From positions 421,501 to 485,500 of the forward strand of contig JAOTOM010005096.1 of NCBI GenBank assembly GCA_034440615.1: a DNA stretch of 64,000 nucleotides. Reading direction: 5' to 3'. The DNA is from Ashinkailepas kermadecensis. Lineage: Eukaryota > Arthropoda > Thecostraca > Neolepadidae. Every line of letters begins with the position of its first letter. The stretch's first letter is position 1. The notes beneath the pieces are model-generated. The model saw only the letters and a list, made by a program, of their open reading frames with translations, was not told the DNA's origin and did no database searches. Positions 63,011 through 64,000 of this stretch are shown piece after piece. The translations under genes were made by a program, and so were the position numbers.

Positions 63011-64000
63011 TATGCGGGTTTAAAACAATGTGATAAAGTTAAAGCGTCGCCCGTAGTTCGCCGTCTTGTACGACACAGACGTGACCCGCCAATACCTACT
63101 CTGGTGGTGATGCCTGGCATTCGGCAACTGGAGGAAGAGCCAATCGGGTTTTTCTTTTAATTCCATGATTTTACAGAACGCTTGCTACGGGACTCCAGCC
63201 TCTTGTCGTTGACTTGGGACGAGGTGAGTGGCTATGGTGGCCGAGGCTGCACCACTCCGGGAATATTATGCCATTCCTAGTAGTGGTGTGCTTCTGGAGC
63301 GATGTCTCCTGGTGTCAGAGCCTAAAAAACGTGACTTACTCCACACCGGAATACAATATGCATATCGCGGTCCGTCACGCTTGGCGGGCGCTGGAGGACT
63401 GTACCCGAGAAAACTCCAGATATCCCTCGCATCCGCTGTGGGGCAGACGTGAGCCGACTCCAGCCCAGCCCGTCCGTCACCTATAGATATCGGGTACCAT
63501 GCCGCAGGCTTGAGGCGGAGTCTGGTCTGGAGAGCACGGCACCAGTCTGCCCCTCAAATCGCACGCATGAGGGCTGTCACGCCGACAATGGAAGTCGACT
63601 GCCTACTACAGGTTCTCGTATATCGGCTCCATTCATTTCTCTTAGTCACTCGGTCCTGAAATGACGAAACCAGTGCTTCTGTACTGGAAGTAATGGTGCG
63701 GCGCACATGCAAGCTGTGCTCCACTGATATAGCTTTTTGTGATTCAGTAACCGTGCCATTGCCATGCGCCGTTTGTTGTTATTGTTGTCATTTTGTATGC
63801 TTCACGTGCCCTGAAGCCCAAGATGTCACCTGGCCCCCGTGATGGCGAAGAAGAAAGTAATTGCAACCCGAGGCCGCATCTATGGAGCCCGATCGGTACC
63901 AAGGCAAGCCATGCAGACATGCCGCGTGTGGGCATTGATTGAGCCGTACTTTCCACAAGTAACACCTAGCCACAGCGCAGTGGCAATCTGACTCAGCCTA
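63009..64000. other. Unassigned end of the window
   Basis: No gene, RNA or named repeat recognised. Confidence 0.35.

Overview
The window is eukaryotic nuclear DNA from an invertebrate. Its genes are split into GC-rich exons with GT..AG introns, and the space between is packed with minisatellites, (TA)n microsatellites, tRNA-derived SINEs, decayed LINEs, a Penelope-like element and fold-back DNA elements. A short degenerate CCTAA-type tract and the SINE/Penelope content fit an arthropod, perhaps a crustacean. That lineage call is inference, and nothing here fixes the species.

Three genes can be reconstructed exon by exon, with codon phases that agree at the junctions. (1) ZNHIT3, plus strand, 834-3006: three exons, 149 aa, an N-terminal HIT zinc finger and a conserved C-terminal helical region; it is a box C/D snoRNP assembly factor. 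(2) SWT1, minus strand, 27563 to 7723: at least eight exons with a disordered basic N-terminus, a PIN nuclease domain split over three exons and a helical C-terminal region; it is a nuclear mRNA surveillance endoribonuclease. At least one exon between the PIN domain and the C-terminal part was not found. (3) PRDX6, plus strand, 51121-59796: five exons, 221 aa, a 1-Cys peroxiredoxin with its catalytic PVCT motif. The genes share no obvious pathway. They show no operon-like arrangement and are probably independently regulated.

Layout: 1-500, palindromic element with a nested SINE and a hairpin; 834-3306, ZNHIT3; 5385-6660, Penelope-like remnant and homopolymer tracts; 7723-27563, SWT1 with five large intronic tandem arrays and a 1.6 kb fold-back element; 27.7-38.6 kb, microsatellite, SINE, LINE fragments and a TIR element; 38.6-51 kb, mostly unassigned sequence with a (TA)n tract, two GC-rich arrays, one doubtful exon and a second SINE type; 51.1-60.5 kb, PRDX6 with five tandem arrays; 60.5-64 kb, unassigned sequence with a (CA)n(TA)n tract.

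The most striking pattern is that minisatellites sit against exon edges. Several arrays are built from the exon-intron boundary itself, so their units carry copies of the neighbouring splice acceptor or donor and sometimes the adjoining codons (ZNHIT3 exon 3; SWT1 exons at 7879, 16428 and 21414; PRDX6 exon 1). Repeated local duplication of splice junctions appears to be a general habit of this genome.
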